From NCBI GenBank assembly GCA_963794475.1, contig CAWCDW010000005.1, forward strand, positions 130,183-194,182: DNA of 64,000 nt, read 5' to 3'. Origin of the DNA: GAS188 sp963794475. Its GTDB lineage: Bacteria > Pseudomonadota > Alphaproteobacteria > Rhizobiales > Beijerinckiaceae. The notes under the pieces were generated by a model that saw nothing but the letters and a program-made list of their open reading frames with translations, was not told the DNA's origin and did not search any database. Below are positions 16,115 through 24,880 of the stretch, in pieces (the first letter of the stretch is position 1; each line of letters starts with the position of its first letter). Made by a program: the position numbers and the translations under genes.

Positions 16115-17533
16115 TCAGCCCTGAAAGACGGTCGAGAGAATTTGTCCGCCTCGGTTGATCACGATCTTCCAGAGCCTTTGCTTGTCGGCGAGCACGCGTT
16201 GCGCGTCGTGTGGCGACGTGATCTTCGCCCCGTTCACCTCCACGAGGATGTCCCCCTTCTGAAAGCCCGCACGCCCCGCCGTCGAGCCGTCATCGACATC
16301 GGCGATCACCACGCCCGAGGAGGCGTCGAGCGACAACTCCTCGTCGACCGCCGGCGACAAATTCTCGAGCGTCACTCCCGAGAGCGGGTTAAGACCCTCG
16401 ATCTTCGAAAGATCGCGCGGCGGCGTCTCGGGCGCGGTGCGCAGCTTGATCGGCAAGGTCACATCGTTCGCGGCCCGCCGCACGGTGACCGAAGCGCTTT
16501 GGCCGAGGCTATGCGTCGCGAAACGAAAGCCGAAGGCGTCGGGATCATCGACCGGCTGTCCGTCGATCGACAAGATCACATCGCCTCGCTTGATGCCGGC
16601 CTCGGTCGCGGGGCCTCCTTCGCTGAGGCTCGCGACGAGCGCACCCGTCGGGCGGGCGAGCCCCAGGCTTTCGGCGATCTCAGGCGTCACGGTCTGGAGC
16701 TTCGCCCCGAGCCAGGGTCGGCGCACCGATTTCGAGCCGGATTTTGCGCTCTCGACCACGACCTTCACCATGTTCACCGGAATGGCGAAGCCGATGCCGA
16801 CCGAACCGCCGGAACGCGAATAAATCGCCGTGTTGATGCCCTCGAGCCGACCGTCGAGATCGACGAGCGCGCCGCCGGAATTTCCCGGGTTGATCGAGGC
16901 GTCGGTCTGAATGAAGAATTGATAATCGGAGGCGTCGATTCGCGTGCGCGCCAAGGCCGAGACGATGCCTTGCGTCACCGTCTGGCCGACGCCGAAGGGG
17001 TCCCCCAAGGCAAGCACGAGGTCGCCGACTTGCAGGTTGTCCGAATCGCCGAAGGGAAGAACGGGAAAGCGCTCCGCCGTTCCCTTGAGGCGCAGCACCG
17101 CAAGGTCGGAACGCGGGTCGCGCAAGAGGATCTCGGCCTCGAATTCGCGCTTGTCGGCAAGGGCGACCTTCACCTGCGTCATCCCCTCAATCACATGCTG
17201 ATTGGTCACGACGAGGCCGGAAGGATCGACGATGACGCCCGACCCCAAGGATTTCTGCACGCGCTCGCGGGTCTGCCCAGCGAAATCGCGCCCAAAAAAC
17301 TGCTGGAAGAACGGATCGTCGAAGAGCGGGTTGCGCGCGAGCTTCTCGGTCCGCGAGGCGTAGACGTTCACGACCGCGGGCGCGACCTTTTGCACGATCG
17401 GCGCATAGGACCATTGCACGGCCGCCCGCGACGGCGGCACGACGCGTTGCGTGGCTTGCCCCCGCGCCCCCTGCAGGGCGGACGCCGCCAGGGTGAGACA
17501 GGCGGCGACCACGACACGGCTCAGGCGCGCCAT
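16115..17533 (-). CDS. degP: Periplasmic Do-like serine protease with two PDZ domains
   Basis: The 472-residue HtrA/DegP-type protease has a signal peptide (MARLSRVVVAACLTLAASAL). Its trypsin-like domain carries the triad His in VTNQHVIEG, Asp in RDPRSDLAVL and Ser in NPGNSGGALV. PDZ1 (GLARPTGALVASLSEGGPA to IDGQPVDDP) and PDZ2 (SSGVVIADVDDGSTAGRAGF to NGAKITSP) follow. It degrades or refolds misfolded envelope proteins. The ATG at 17531-17533 was chosen because GGAGGA lies six bases upstream and the signal peptide begins there; the frame extends further without homology. It heads the degP-GNAT-rarA operon. Confidence 0.92.
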   Translation of the reverse strand: MARLSRVVVAACLTLAASALQGARGQATQRVVPPSRAAVQWSYAPIVQKVAPAVVNVYASRTEKLARNPLFDDPFFQQFFGRDFAGQTRERVQKSLGSGVIVDPSGLVVTNQHVIEGMTQVKVALADKREFEAEILLRDPRSDLAVLRLKGTAERFPVLPFGDSDNLQVGDLVLALGDPFGVGQTVTQGIVSALARTRIDASDYQFFIQTDASINPGNSGGALVDLDGRLEGINTAIYSRSGGSVGIGFAIPVNMVKVVVESAKSGSKSVRRPWLGAKLQTVTPEIAESLGLARPTGALVASLSEGGPATEAGIKRGDVILSIDGQPVDDPDAFGFRFATHSLGQSASVTVRRAANDVTLPIKLRTAPETPPRDLSKIEGLNPLSGVTLENLSPAVDEELSLDASSGVVIADVDDGSTAGRAGFQKGDILVEVNGAKITSPHDAQRVLADKQRLWKIVINRGGQILSTVFQG

Positions 17534-17767
17534 CAGGGTCCTCCACGATCTGCGAGACCCGGCATTTACACCAGGGCGAATATCTGCGCATCCCTCATTC
17601 GGAATTCGGGCAAATATGGGATGGGGCTCGCAAATTTCCAGCACAGGAGCGCAAGGGCAGCGGCCAGCGCCCGAGGCGACAGTTCCGAGCGGCGGGTTTT
17701 CGAGACGTTGCTTGCGTGCTCGCCTGATCCGCTTTCTTCGCCGGCCGCAGACCAGCACCACCGAGCC

Positions 17768-19165
17768 CTAAGCCGCCTCGTCCAGTTGCGGTCGCATCCG
17801 CACCCAATTCGTCGCCCTTTCGTATTGGTGACCTGCGCGTAGCACCATCGCGTCCGCGAAGGGTGGGCCGGCGATCTGCACGCCGAGCGGCAAGCCCGCC
17901 TCGCTGAAGCCAGCGCGAAGCGTAAGCGCCGGCGCGCCGGCGACGTTGAACGGAAAGGCAAAGGATGGCCGCTCGAAGGAACTCATCTTGGTCACCTCCC
18001 CGATCGGCGGCGCGCCGCCCGGCGTGATGGCACAAATGAGAAGGTCGACTTCCTCGAACACACGCGCCAGAGCGGCGCAAAGCTCACGCCGTTTGCGTTG
18101 CGCATGGACGTAATCGGCAGCGCTCAGGAAGGCGCCCATCAGCACACGATCGCGGAAAATTTCGCCGTAGTCCTGAGGGTTCGAATTCAACCACTCCTCA
18201 TGCACGCCATAGGCTTCCGACAGCATGATGATCATGCCGCACGCCGTCCAATCCTGAAGGGGCGCCAGCTCGACATCACTAAGTTCGGCGCCAAGGCCGC
18301 GGAAAACGCCGGCCGCCTCCTCGAGCGCTTTTTTTGTTGCTTCGTCCACGGGATAGTCGCGTTCGTGAAAGTGACGCACGAAGCCAATTCGCAAACCCTC
18401 GAGGGAGGACGAAAGCGCGGCGCGGAAATTGGGGATCGCGACATCGGCGCTCGCGGGGTCAGAAGCGTCGTGGCCTGCCATAGCCTGCAGCAGGATCGCA
18501 CAATCCTCGACCGTCCAGGCCAGAGGACCGGCGTGATCGAGCGAGTTCGCAAGCGGCAGGATGCCGGTTCGCGGGCAAAGCCCATAGGTCGGCTTGAAAC
18601 CCGCAACCCCGCAGAAGGCCGCGGGCAACCGGATCGAGCCGCCGGTGTCGGATCCCGTCCCGCCGAGGATGAAGCCCGCGGCCACGGCCGCGCCCGTGCC
18701 GCTCGAAGAGCCGCCGGTGAAACGATCCGGGTTCCAAGGGTTGCGCGCCGGCGGCCAAGGCAGGTCGAAGGATGGGCCGCCCCAGGCGAATTCGTGGGTG
18801 GCTAGCTTGCCGAGCGTCACGGCGCCTGCCGCTGCGAGCCTTGACACCGTGACCGCGTCCGCATGGGGCACATGGCGCGCGAGAAGCTTCGAATGGGCAG
18901 TCGTCGGAACGCCCTTGGTCGAATAGATGTCCTTATGCGCGATCGGGATGCCGTGCAGCGGACCCTTCGGCCCATTGGCCATGATTTCCGCTTCGGCGCG
19001 CTTGGCCTCCTCGAGCGCGCTCTCGCGCGTCACTTTCACGAAGGCATGGAGCTTGCCGTCGAGCCGGTCGATCCGCTCGAGATGCGATTGCACGAGCTCG
19101 ACGGGAGAGAGCTTGCGCTCGGTGATCAAGGCGCCGGCTTCGGCGATTGTCAGCATTCCCGTCAC
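17768..19165 (-). CDS. Amidase (amidase-signature family)
   Basis: This 465-residue amidase-signature enzyme shows the Ser-cisSer-Lys triad: Lys in GIPIAHKDIYSTKGV, cis-Ser and nucleophile region in GGSSSGTGAAVAAGF and GTGSDTGGSIRLPAAFCG. The GFKPTYG block after it is also conserved. Members hydrolyse amides or act as GatA-type subunits. The closely linked upstream gene encodes a small GatC/AtzG-like protein, which suggests a two-subunit amidohydrolase like AtzE-AtzG. The GTG at 19163-19165 overlaps the upstream stop as GTGA, favouring this start; an ATG three codons later is possible. The natural amide is unknown. Confidence 0.85.
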   Translation of the reverse strand: MTGMLTIAEAGALITERKLSPVELVQSHLERIDRLDGKLHAFVKVTRESALEEAKRAEAEIMANGPKGPLHGIPIAHKDIYSTKGVPTTAHSKLLARHVPHADAVTVSRLAAAGAVTLGKLATHEFAWGGPSFDLPWPPARNPWNPDRFTGGSSSGTGAAVAAGFILGGTGSDTGGSIRLPAAFCGVAGFKPTYGLCPRTGILPLANSLDHAGPLAWTVEDCAILLQAMAGHDASDPASADVAIPNFRAALSSSLEGLRIGFVRHFHERDYPVDEATKKALEEAAGVFRGLGAELSDVELAPLQDWTACGMIIMLSEAYGVHEEWLNSNPQDYGEIFRDRVLMGAFLSAADYVHAQRKRRELCAALARVFEEVDLLICAITPGGAPPIGEVTKMSSFERPSFAFPFNVAGAPALTLRAGFSEAGLPLGVQIAGPPFADAMVLRAGHQYERATNWVRMRPQLDEAA

Positions 19166-19359
19166 CGCGTCGTCTTGCGCGGCGCGAAGACCATGGCGCT
19201 TTCGGCCGTGAGCGAGGGCGTGCCGCGCACCCGCTCCGCCATCCGAGCCACATGGCCATAGGCCTCATGCAGCTCCTTCGTTTGGGAAGGCGAAAGCGAA
19301 AGGCCCGCACGCAAGGCAAGCGATTCGAAACTTTCGAGCGTGAGGCGTGATTGATCCAT
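19162..19359 (-). CDS. Small GatC/AtzG-like amidase partner subunit (putative)
   Basis: A 65-residue helical protein starting MDQSRLTLESFESLALRAG and ending RVRGTPSLTAESAMVFAPRK. The length, two-helix layout and closing Pro-rich 'AxVF' tail resemble AtzG/GatC-type small subunits (DUF4089-like) that stabilise amidase-signature enzymes. The stop overlaps the amidase start as GTGA, so the two are translationally coupled. The ATG at 19357-19359 follows GAGG by nine bases; a Met six codons upstream is a weaker choice. Family assignment rests on pattern and context, not on a diagnostic motif. Confidence 0.6.
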   Translation of the reverse strand: MDQSRLTLESFESLALRAGLSLSPSQTKELHEAYGHVARMAERVRGTPSLTAESAMVFAPRKTTR

Positions 19360-19499
19360 GAGCCGTGTCCTCGACATGCGCGCGATGAGCGCTGAGCATT
19401 CTGGAGGGATCGGCGCGTGGGAGCAATAAGGAGGCGCGGAGGCGCGTGCCGACGCACGCGCATGATGCCTAGCGCTGGGCCGGGCCGCCGCCCCTTAAA

Positions 19500-19670
19500 T
19501 CACCTGTCGCGATGCGCTTCGCCCGAGACCATATGGGCCGCCGATCCCGGAGCATGCGGGCTCGCGTTGATTGGCTTGGCGAAAACGCCCGTCGCGAAGC
19601 CCGCGACCAGCACGGCGACGGCGAGGCCGGTGACGATCTTCTCGGAGCGGGTCATCTTTGTGTTCGTCAT
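19500..19670 (-). CDS. Putative small exported or membrane protein (56 aa)
   Basis: The frame encodes MTNTKMTRSEKIVTGLAVAV followed by hydrophobic LVAGFATGVFAKP and a polar, His-containing tail (SPHAPGSAAHM). That is an N-terminal membrane anchor or signal peptide with a short mature part. No convincing Shine-Dalgarno separates the possible starts (19763, 19697, 19670). It lies in a 548-base interval between the amidase pair and an exported protein; the rest of that interval shows no gene. Confidence 0.4.
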   Translation of the reverse strand: MTNTKMTRSEKIVTGLAVAVLVAGFATGVFAKPINASPHAPGSAAHMVSGEAHRDR

Positions 19671-19907
19671 CGCCGCGGAGTTCGCTTTCAGGGTCATGGC
19701 CGTGTTCCACGAGAAGGGATGTGCCGATATCCCTTGGTCGTCGCGGATCACCGATCGGTTCATCCGGATCGTTCAGTCGAGAATAGCGCCTTCATGCTTG
19801 CTCGGAGCTTAACGAGCATCATGGGGCGCCATTCAGCTCCCGCCATGCTCAACAAATGGCTAAGCTTCGACTATTTTGTGGAGCTCGCCGTTAACCCTGC
19901 CGCGCGT

Positions 19908-20396
19908 TCAAGGCTGCGCGAGCCTCCTCTCGAAGCCCGCGAAATCCTCTCCCTCGTCATAGACGATGTTGGCGACGCGCCAGCTTCCATCATCCTCCAC
20001 CGCGTCGAGCACGACGCGGCGGGGCACTCCGGAAACGACGACATCGATCAAAAGGGTCGGCGCCTCGGCCGTCCCGAGCACTTTCTTGACCGCGGTGAAA
20101 CTGACCCGCGTTCCGGGCGGCACGCGCCAGCCGAAGAAGGCATCGAGCTCCCGCTCCGGCAATGCGCTGAGCTCGCGGTCTTTGTGCGCTGCTTGCCAAA
20201 GCGCGGCCACTTCCGGCGTAAAGAGCGCGAGGAGGTCAGCCGCATCGAGGGTTTCGGCCCGGGCGATCCGCGAGGCTTGCGCCGCGTAAAGATCACGGAC
20301 CCAGTCGGTGACCGGCTGCCGCGGGAAGGCGGCCGCGCCTAAGGCCGAGCCTATGAGAAAGGCCGATGCGAACACGAGAGCGCCCGGAGGCTTCAT
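19908..20396 (-). CDS. Exported protein, DUF3828-like
   Basis: A 162-residue protein with a signal peptide (MKPPGALVFASAFLIGSALG, cleavage near AAAFP). The mature part reads VTDWVRDLYAAQ, then LLALFTPEVAALWQAA, and ends SWRVANIVYDEGEDFAGFER. This pattern (helical start, beta core, closing 'W-x-I-x-x-I-x-Y' strand) fits the NTF2-like DUF3828 group of periplasmic proteins of unknown function. It is followed by 39 bases, then the GST gene, on the same strand. Confidence 0.6.
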   Translation of the reverse strand: MKPPGALVFASAFLIGSALGAAAFPRQPVTDWVRDLYAAQASRIARAETLDAADLLALFTPEVAALWQAAHKDRELSALPERELDAFFGWRVPPGTRVSFTAVKKVLGTAEAPTLLIDVVVSGVPRRVVLDAVEDDGSWRVANIVYDEGEDFAGFERRLAQP

Positions 20397-20435
20397 GACG
20401 ATCCTTGCGCTCGCGCATGGGCTTGCAAATTGGGC

Positions 20436-21059
20436 TCAAACCACCGGCAGGATGAGGGCTCTCGCCGTTCGCGGCCGACGCATGATCTCACCATACCAGC
20501 GCTCGACATGGGGCCGTGACAGGCGTTTTAGAGGCAGATTGAGCCAGCGGTGGATCGCCGGCGCAAGGGCGATGTCGCCGACTGTCAGGCGATCACCGGC
20601 GATGAAGCGCTTCTTGGCGAGCGCGCTCTCCACGATGGCCACGCAATCCTCCGTGATTTGCCGCGATGGCTCGACCGCGGCTGGGTCGCGCTTCGCCGGC
20701 GGGAGGCGCACGAGGTGCATGAAGGCCGGCCCGATTGCCGGCTGAAAGGTGGTCGTCTGCCAATCCATCCAGCGATCGGCATCGGCGCGTTCGCGCGGAT
20801 CGGTCGGCCAAAGGGACCCAGACGCGTGCTTCGCGGCGAGATAGCGCACGATCGCATTCGATTCCCAGAGGATAAAATCATCATCCTTCATGACCGGCAC
20901 GAGGCCGTTCGGGTTCATGGCGCGATATTCCGGCGTGTTCACGAGGCCGAAGGTGAGCCCTGCATCGACACGCTCATGCGGCAGGTCGAGCTCCTCGACG
21001 CACAGCATCGCTTTTTGCACATTGATCGATGAGAGGCGGCCCCAAATCTTGAGCGGCAT
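20436..21059 (-). CDS. Glutathione S-transferase family protein
   Basis: This 207-residue cytosolic GST has a thioredoxin-like N-terminal domain (PLKIWGRLSSINVQKAML; NPNGLVPVMKDDDFILWESN with the cis-Pro and Glu-Ser glutathione contacts). The all-helical C-terminal domain contains the FIAGDRLTVGDIALAPAIHR N-capping motif. Such enzymes conjugate glutathione or reduce peroxides; the substrate is unknown. The start is either Met at 21059 or two codons upstream; GGA sits at a better distance from the former. Confidence 0.85.
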   Translation of the reverse strand: MPLKIWGRLSSINVQKAMLCVEELDLPHERVDAGLTFGLVNTPEYRAMNPNGLVPVMKDDDFILWESNAIVRYLAAKHASGSLWPTDPRERADADRWMDWQTTTFQPAIGPAFMHLVRLPPAKRDPAAVEPSRQITEDCVAIVESALAKKRFIAGDRLTVGDIALAPAIHRWLNLPLKRLSRPHVERWYGEIMRRPRTARALILPVV

Positions 21060-21137
21060 GATCATTCCATTCGGGCGGTTGCGAGACGGGTCTTGAAAGC
21101 TCTAGCGCGTTCGGCCCTGGCCGTAACCTCGAGATAT

Positions 21138-22421
21138 TCAATCTTTCGCGAGCTTCGCTGGGGAGCCCTCGCTAAATAGCCCGAAAACCGGCACCTCGGC
21201 GCGAAAGCCTTGGAGAGAATGGTCGCCAAGCTTCACGAACTCCTCGGGCAAATGCCGCGCGAATTCGAAGGAGGCGAGGATCTCCCGCTGGAGCCTTCCG
21301 GCAAGTTTCTCGAGCCGCGCCGCCATGTTCACCGCGGGGCCGATGCAGGTGAAATCCAGCCGCCCTCCCCCGCCGATATTGCCGTAGAGCGCTTCGCCGA
21401 GGTGCAAAGCCAAGCCGAAGCGGATTTGACCTTGATGCCCGCCGCCCTCCTTGCTCATCTCCACGATCGCCGCTTGCGCAACTCTCGCCGCGCTCAAGGC
21501 TCGCATGCAAACCTTGCCCGCTTCGGGCTCGTCCGCGATTGGGAATATCCCGAGTAAACCGTCCCCCATGAATTTGAGCACCTCTCCACCATGGGCGAGG
21601 ATCGGGGGCACTTGGCAATCGAAGAAGCGATTGAGAAGCGCGATGAGGGCGTGAGGTGGCACGCTGTCGGCGAGCGCGGTGAAACCGCGCATATCCGAGA
21701 GCCAGATCGCCGCATGGATCGATTGCGTGTCGCCACGCCGGATTTGGCCCTTGAGGATGCGCTCTCCAGCCGAATGGCCGACATAGGCGTCGAGCAGATT
21801 CACGGCGGTTCGCCTGAGCGCTCGCACTTCGGCGACGCGCGCGAGCGGCGCGACAATGGCTTCGATCCCGGCAATCTGCGCGTCCGTGAATCCGCCTTTC
21901 TCGCGCGTCGTCCACGTCGCCGCATGGATCTCTCCATTCGTGAAGAAAAGCGGTATTGCGAGATAATCTGTTACCGCTTCGGCTTTCAGCTCATGGAGGA
22001 TTTCGAAATCCATCGGGCAATCAAGATCAACGAGGCGACGGCGAATGGCGACGCCGGTCTTGTTGACGCGCACGACCGGGCTCTGCCGGAATTCCTCGGT
22101 GTCCTCGCGCTCAAAAGTCGCTTCTGCGATACGGGTGCCTTCTCCCGGCCGCCAGAGGAAACGCCGCGCGAGGATCTGCGGATGCAAGGTGTGAACGAAC
22201 ACGGCGACACGCCACAGGGGAACGCCACAGCTCGAAAGGCGCTCGCAAAGCTCGGTTAGCACCTCGTCGGGGTCTTGCGCCGAGCGCGCCCCATCAATGA
22301 GCCAGGCCGCGACCGAGCTCGTGTCGCAAGGAGGCAGGGTGTCTATCGGCAATTCGGTCCCCGGTTTTCCTTCGAGCGAGAGCCTTCGCAAGGCTCGCGC
22401 CGGCGCCTCAGCGCCTCTCAT
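21138..22421 (-). CDS. Class III adenylate/guanylate cyclase
   Basis: The 427-residue protein ends in a class III nucleotide cyclase domain (about 230-415). Metal-binding Asp residues lie in WLSDMRGFTALAD and KFMGDGLLGIF, the base-contacting Lys in GGEVLKFMGDG, and the transition-state Asn/Arg in GPAVNMAARLEKLAG. The N-terminal 200 residues look like a GAF-type sensor domain without membrane helices. All catalytic residues needed for activity are present. Its ATG overlaps the stop of the isovaleryl-CoA dehydrogenase gene as ATGA, so the two are cotranslated, which is unusual for a signalling enzyme. Confidence 0.85.
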   Translation of the reverse strand: MRGAEAPARALRRLSLEGKPGTELPIDTLPPCDTSSVAAWLIDGARSAQDPDEVLTELCERLSSCGVPLWRVAVFVHTLHPQILARRFLWRPGEGTRIAEATFEREDTEEFRQSPVVRVNKTGVAIRRRLVDLDCPMDFEILHELKAEAVTDYLAIPLFFTNGEIHAATWTTREKGGFTDAQIAGIEAIVAPLARVAEVRALRRTAVNLLDAYVGHSAGERILKGQIRRGDTQSIHAAIWLSDMRGFTALADSVPPHALIALLNRFFDCQVPPILAHGGEVLKFMGDGLLGIFPIADEPEAGKVCMRALSAARVAQAAIVEMSKEGGGHQGQIRFGLALHLGEALYGNIGGGGRLDFTCIGPAVNMAARLEKLAGRLQREILASFEFARHLPEEFVKLGDHSLQGFRAEVPVFGLFSEGSPAKLAKD

Positions 22422-23590
22422 CCAGATTTCGCGAAGAGCTCCCGGCCGATCAGCATGCGGCGGATCTCGCTCGTTCCCGCGCCGATCTCGTAGAGCTTGG
22501 CGTCACGCAACAAACGGCCAGTTGGGAAGTCATTGATATAGCCGTTGCCGCCGAGAAGCTGGATGGCGTCCAGCGCGACGGCCGTAGCCTTCTCGGCCGA
22601 AAAGAGAATGGCGCCCGCCGAATCCTCGCGCGTGGTCTCGCCGCGATCGCAAGCCCTTGCCACCGCATAGACGTAGGCGCGCGCCGCATTCATGTTCACA
22701 TACATATCGGCGAGCTTGCCTTGCACGAGCTGGAACTCGCCGATCGGCTGGCCGAATTGCTTGCGCTCATGTACATAAGGCAGCACCACATCGAGCGCGG
22801 CCTGCATGATGCCGAGCGGCCCAGCCGCGAGCACGGCGCGCTCATAGTCGAGGCCCGACATCAGGACGTTCACCCCGCTGCCCACCTCGCCGAGCACGTT
22901 TTCTTCCGGCACCTCGCAATCCTGGAATACGAGCTCGCCCGTATCGGAGCCGCGCATGCCGAGCTTGTCGAGCTTCTGCGCCGTGGTGAAGCCCTTCATC
23001 CCTTTCTCGACAACGAAGGCGGTGATGCCGCGCGCGCCCGCGTTCGGATCGGTCTTGGCGTAAACGACGAGCGTCTCGGCGACGGGGCCATTGGTGATCC
23101 AGAATTTTGATCCGTTGAGGAGGTAGCGGTCACCCAACCTTTCGGCGCGCGTCTTCATCGAGACGACGTCGGAACCCGAGCCCGGCTCCGACATGGCGAG
23201 CGCTCCGACATGCTCTCCGGAAATCAGCTTCGGCAGGTATTTCCGCTTTTGCGCGTCGGAGCCGTTTCGCCGGATCTGGTTGATGCACAGATTGGAATGC
23301 GCGCCATAGGAAAGGCCGACAGATGCAGAGGCGCGCGAAATCTCTTCCATGGCGACGCAATGCTCGAGGTAGCCGAGGCCCGAGCCGCCATATTCTTCCT
23401 CGACTGTGATCCCATGCAGGCCGAGCTCGCCAAGCCTTGGCCAGAGATCGCGGGGGAAGTGGTTGCTGCGGTCGATCTCATCGGCACGTGGCGCGATCTC
23501 GTCTTGCGCGAAGGAAGCGACCGTCTCGCGTAACATGTCCGCCGTCTCGCCGAGACCAAAATCGAGGAAAGGCTTGGTGTTCGAGAGCAT
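22418..23590 (-). CDS. ivd: Isovaleryl-CoA dehydrogenase
   Basis: The 390-residue acyl-CoA dehydrogenase oxidises isovaleryl-CoA to 3-methylcrotonyl-CoA in leucine breakdown. Signatures are ALAMSEPGSGSDVVSMKTRA (flavin site), KFWITNGPVAETLVVYAKTD, the LDYERAVLAAGPLGIM block and C-terminal QLLGGNGYINDFPTGRLLRD. The catalytic base Glu in LDYERAVLA is at the position used by isovaleryl-CoA dehydrogenases rather than the more C-terminal one of medium-chain enzymes. The ATG at 23588-23590 follows GAGG. Methylcrotonyl-CoA carboxylase genes are not adjacent; the only cotranscribed partner is the cyclase downstream. Confidence 0.88.
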   Translation of the reverse strand: MLSNTKPFLDFGLGETADMLRETVASFAQDEIAPRADEIDRSNHFPRDLWPRLGELGLHGITVEEEYGGSGLGYLEHCVAMEEISRASASVGLSYGAHSNLCINQIRRNGSDAQKRKYLPKLISGEHVGALAMSEPGSGSDVVSMKTRAERLGDRYLLNGSKFWITNGPVAETLVVYAKTDPNAGARGITAFVVEKGMKGFTTAQKLDKLGMRGSDTGELVFQDCEVPEENVLGEVGSGVNVLMSGLDYERAVLAAGPLGIMQAALDVVLPYVHERKQFGQPIGEFQLVQGKLADMYVNMNAARAYVYAVARACDRGETTREDSAGAILFSAEKATAVALDAIQLLGGNGYINDFPTGRLLRDAKLYEIGAGTSEIRRMLIGRELFAKSG

Positions 23591-23726
23591 GGTGGCCTCG
23601 GGGCTTTGAGCGCGAACAGCCTTCGATAGCGCAATGCGCAAGAAGGCGCCATGCCGCGGTCAAGCCGCAATGAAACGAGCGCTGGCGGCAACCGCACAAG
23701 CACAGTCGCCGCGCGTTAACCCGCGA

Positions 23727-24764
23727 TCACTTGACCCACTTCTCAGCGAGCACCGCGAGATCGCCGCCGAGACGTGGCGATTGGAAGATGGCGCCATCGG
23801 GCACGCGCCCGGCAAAACGATCGGGAAAGCGCCTCGCATAAAAGGCGATCCAGGCGAGATCGCGCCCGCTCGGCAGCGCCTGCTCCTTGCCGGTTTGCGT
23901 TGCGAACCAGGAAGGATCACGTAACCCGTCGAGCACGCGGTTCGCGAGGCGGTGAAGCGCGCCGTCTCGGCGCCCGTACCAATCCTCGCCCCTTTGTCTG
24001 GCCGCGAGCTCAGCCGCCATGACCAGCCCGCCTAGCGCAAAATCCTGGTCGAAAAGCGCGCGCTCCGCTCCTTTCATCTCGATCTCGAGCACGCCTTCCG
24101 CGTTGATCGCCGCAAGCGACTGTTCATAGGCTTCCTCGCCAAAGCGCCAATGATCGCGATTACCGATTGCGGCGCCGACCGCGGAGGTCGCCAGCGAAAC
24201 GAGCGCGAGCCTGCGGCTTGCGGGGCGCGTGGGATCGCTGAAGCTTGCCTCGACCCCGCGAGCAAGCTTGTCGAGCCAAGGCTCGATCACAAAGCGATCG
24301 GCGCTCGAGGCAAGCTCGCGGGTCTTGAGGTAAGCGAAGGCAAGGCCGCTCAAAAGCCCCACGCGTTCGCGTTCGGCTTGCATATTCGACATCGCGCCGA
24401 GAAGGGCTTCGGTTTTTGCCCAAGCGCGCAAGCCGGCGAGCGCGCAAAGTCCGGCCGCGTCCTTCTCCTCGGCGACGAAATGATCGGCGCTCGCGCTGAC
24501 AAGGCGCACGAAAGTGCGCGCGGGCTCCATGACCGCATTGTTCTTCGCGCGCAAGCCGGGGTCGATCAAAACGCCGTCGGCTCCGATATGAAAATCGAGG
24601 GCGTCAAGATCGCGGATGGGGGCCGGCAAGGGGGCACAGGAGACGCCAGCACGCGTCGGTGAATGCGACGCGGCAAGCGCGGCAACGGCCAGTGCCGCGA
24701 CTACGATTCGGCCGGTGGCCCGGCCGAATATCCCGTCTGGGTCCGCGGAGGCATTCGGCCTCAC
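23727..24764 (-). CDS. Exported alginate-lyase-like (PL5 fold) protein, catalytic residues altered
   Basis: A 345-residue protein with a signal peptide (about residues 17-40), predicted to be helical. Its layout resembles AlgL-type alginate lyases: GLCALAGLRAWAKTEAL, then GNRDHWRFGEEAYE, and EGVLEIEMKGAERALFDQDF followed by ALGGLVMAAELAARQ. In active AlgL enzymes the first site reads NNHxxW and the second has RAL-Y-x-H. Here the His and Tyr are absent although the Arg remains. It may bind polysaccharide or have another activity. No alginate-synthesis genes are near. Confidence 0.65.
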   Translation of the reverse strand: MRPNASADPDGIFGRATGRIVVAALAVAALAASHSPTRAGVSCAPLPAPIRDLDALDFHIGADGVLIDPGLRAKNNAVMEPARTFVRLVSASADHFVAEEKDAAGLCALAGLRAWAKTEALLGAMSNMQAERERVGLLSGLAFAYLKTRELASSADRFVIEPWLDKLARGVEASFSDPTRPASRRLALVSLATSAVGAAIGNRDHWRFGEEAYEQSLAAINAEGVLEIEMKGAERALFDQDFALGGLVMAAELAARQRGEDWYGRRDGALHRLANRVLDGLRDPSWFATQTGKEQALPSGRDLAWIAFYARRFPDRFAGRVPDGAIFQSPRLGGDLAVLAEKWVK

Positions 24765-24880
24765 TGGGACAGTTTTCCCTCGCCGAGCTCGATCATCACC
24801 GTGAGCCTGCCATCACGGCCCTGCCTACACAAGCGAGGGTTAAGCTCATCGGATTGAGCTCGGCGAACGCGCGGCACCAT

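Noticed and set aside
16031..17842. 603-codon plus-strand frame across degP
   Set aside because: Antisense shadow of degP; Arg/His-rich translation with no domain.
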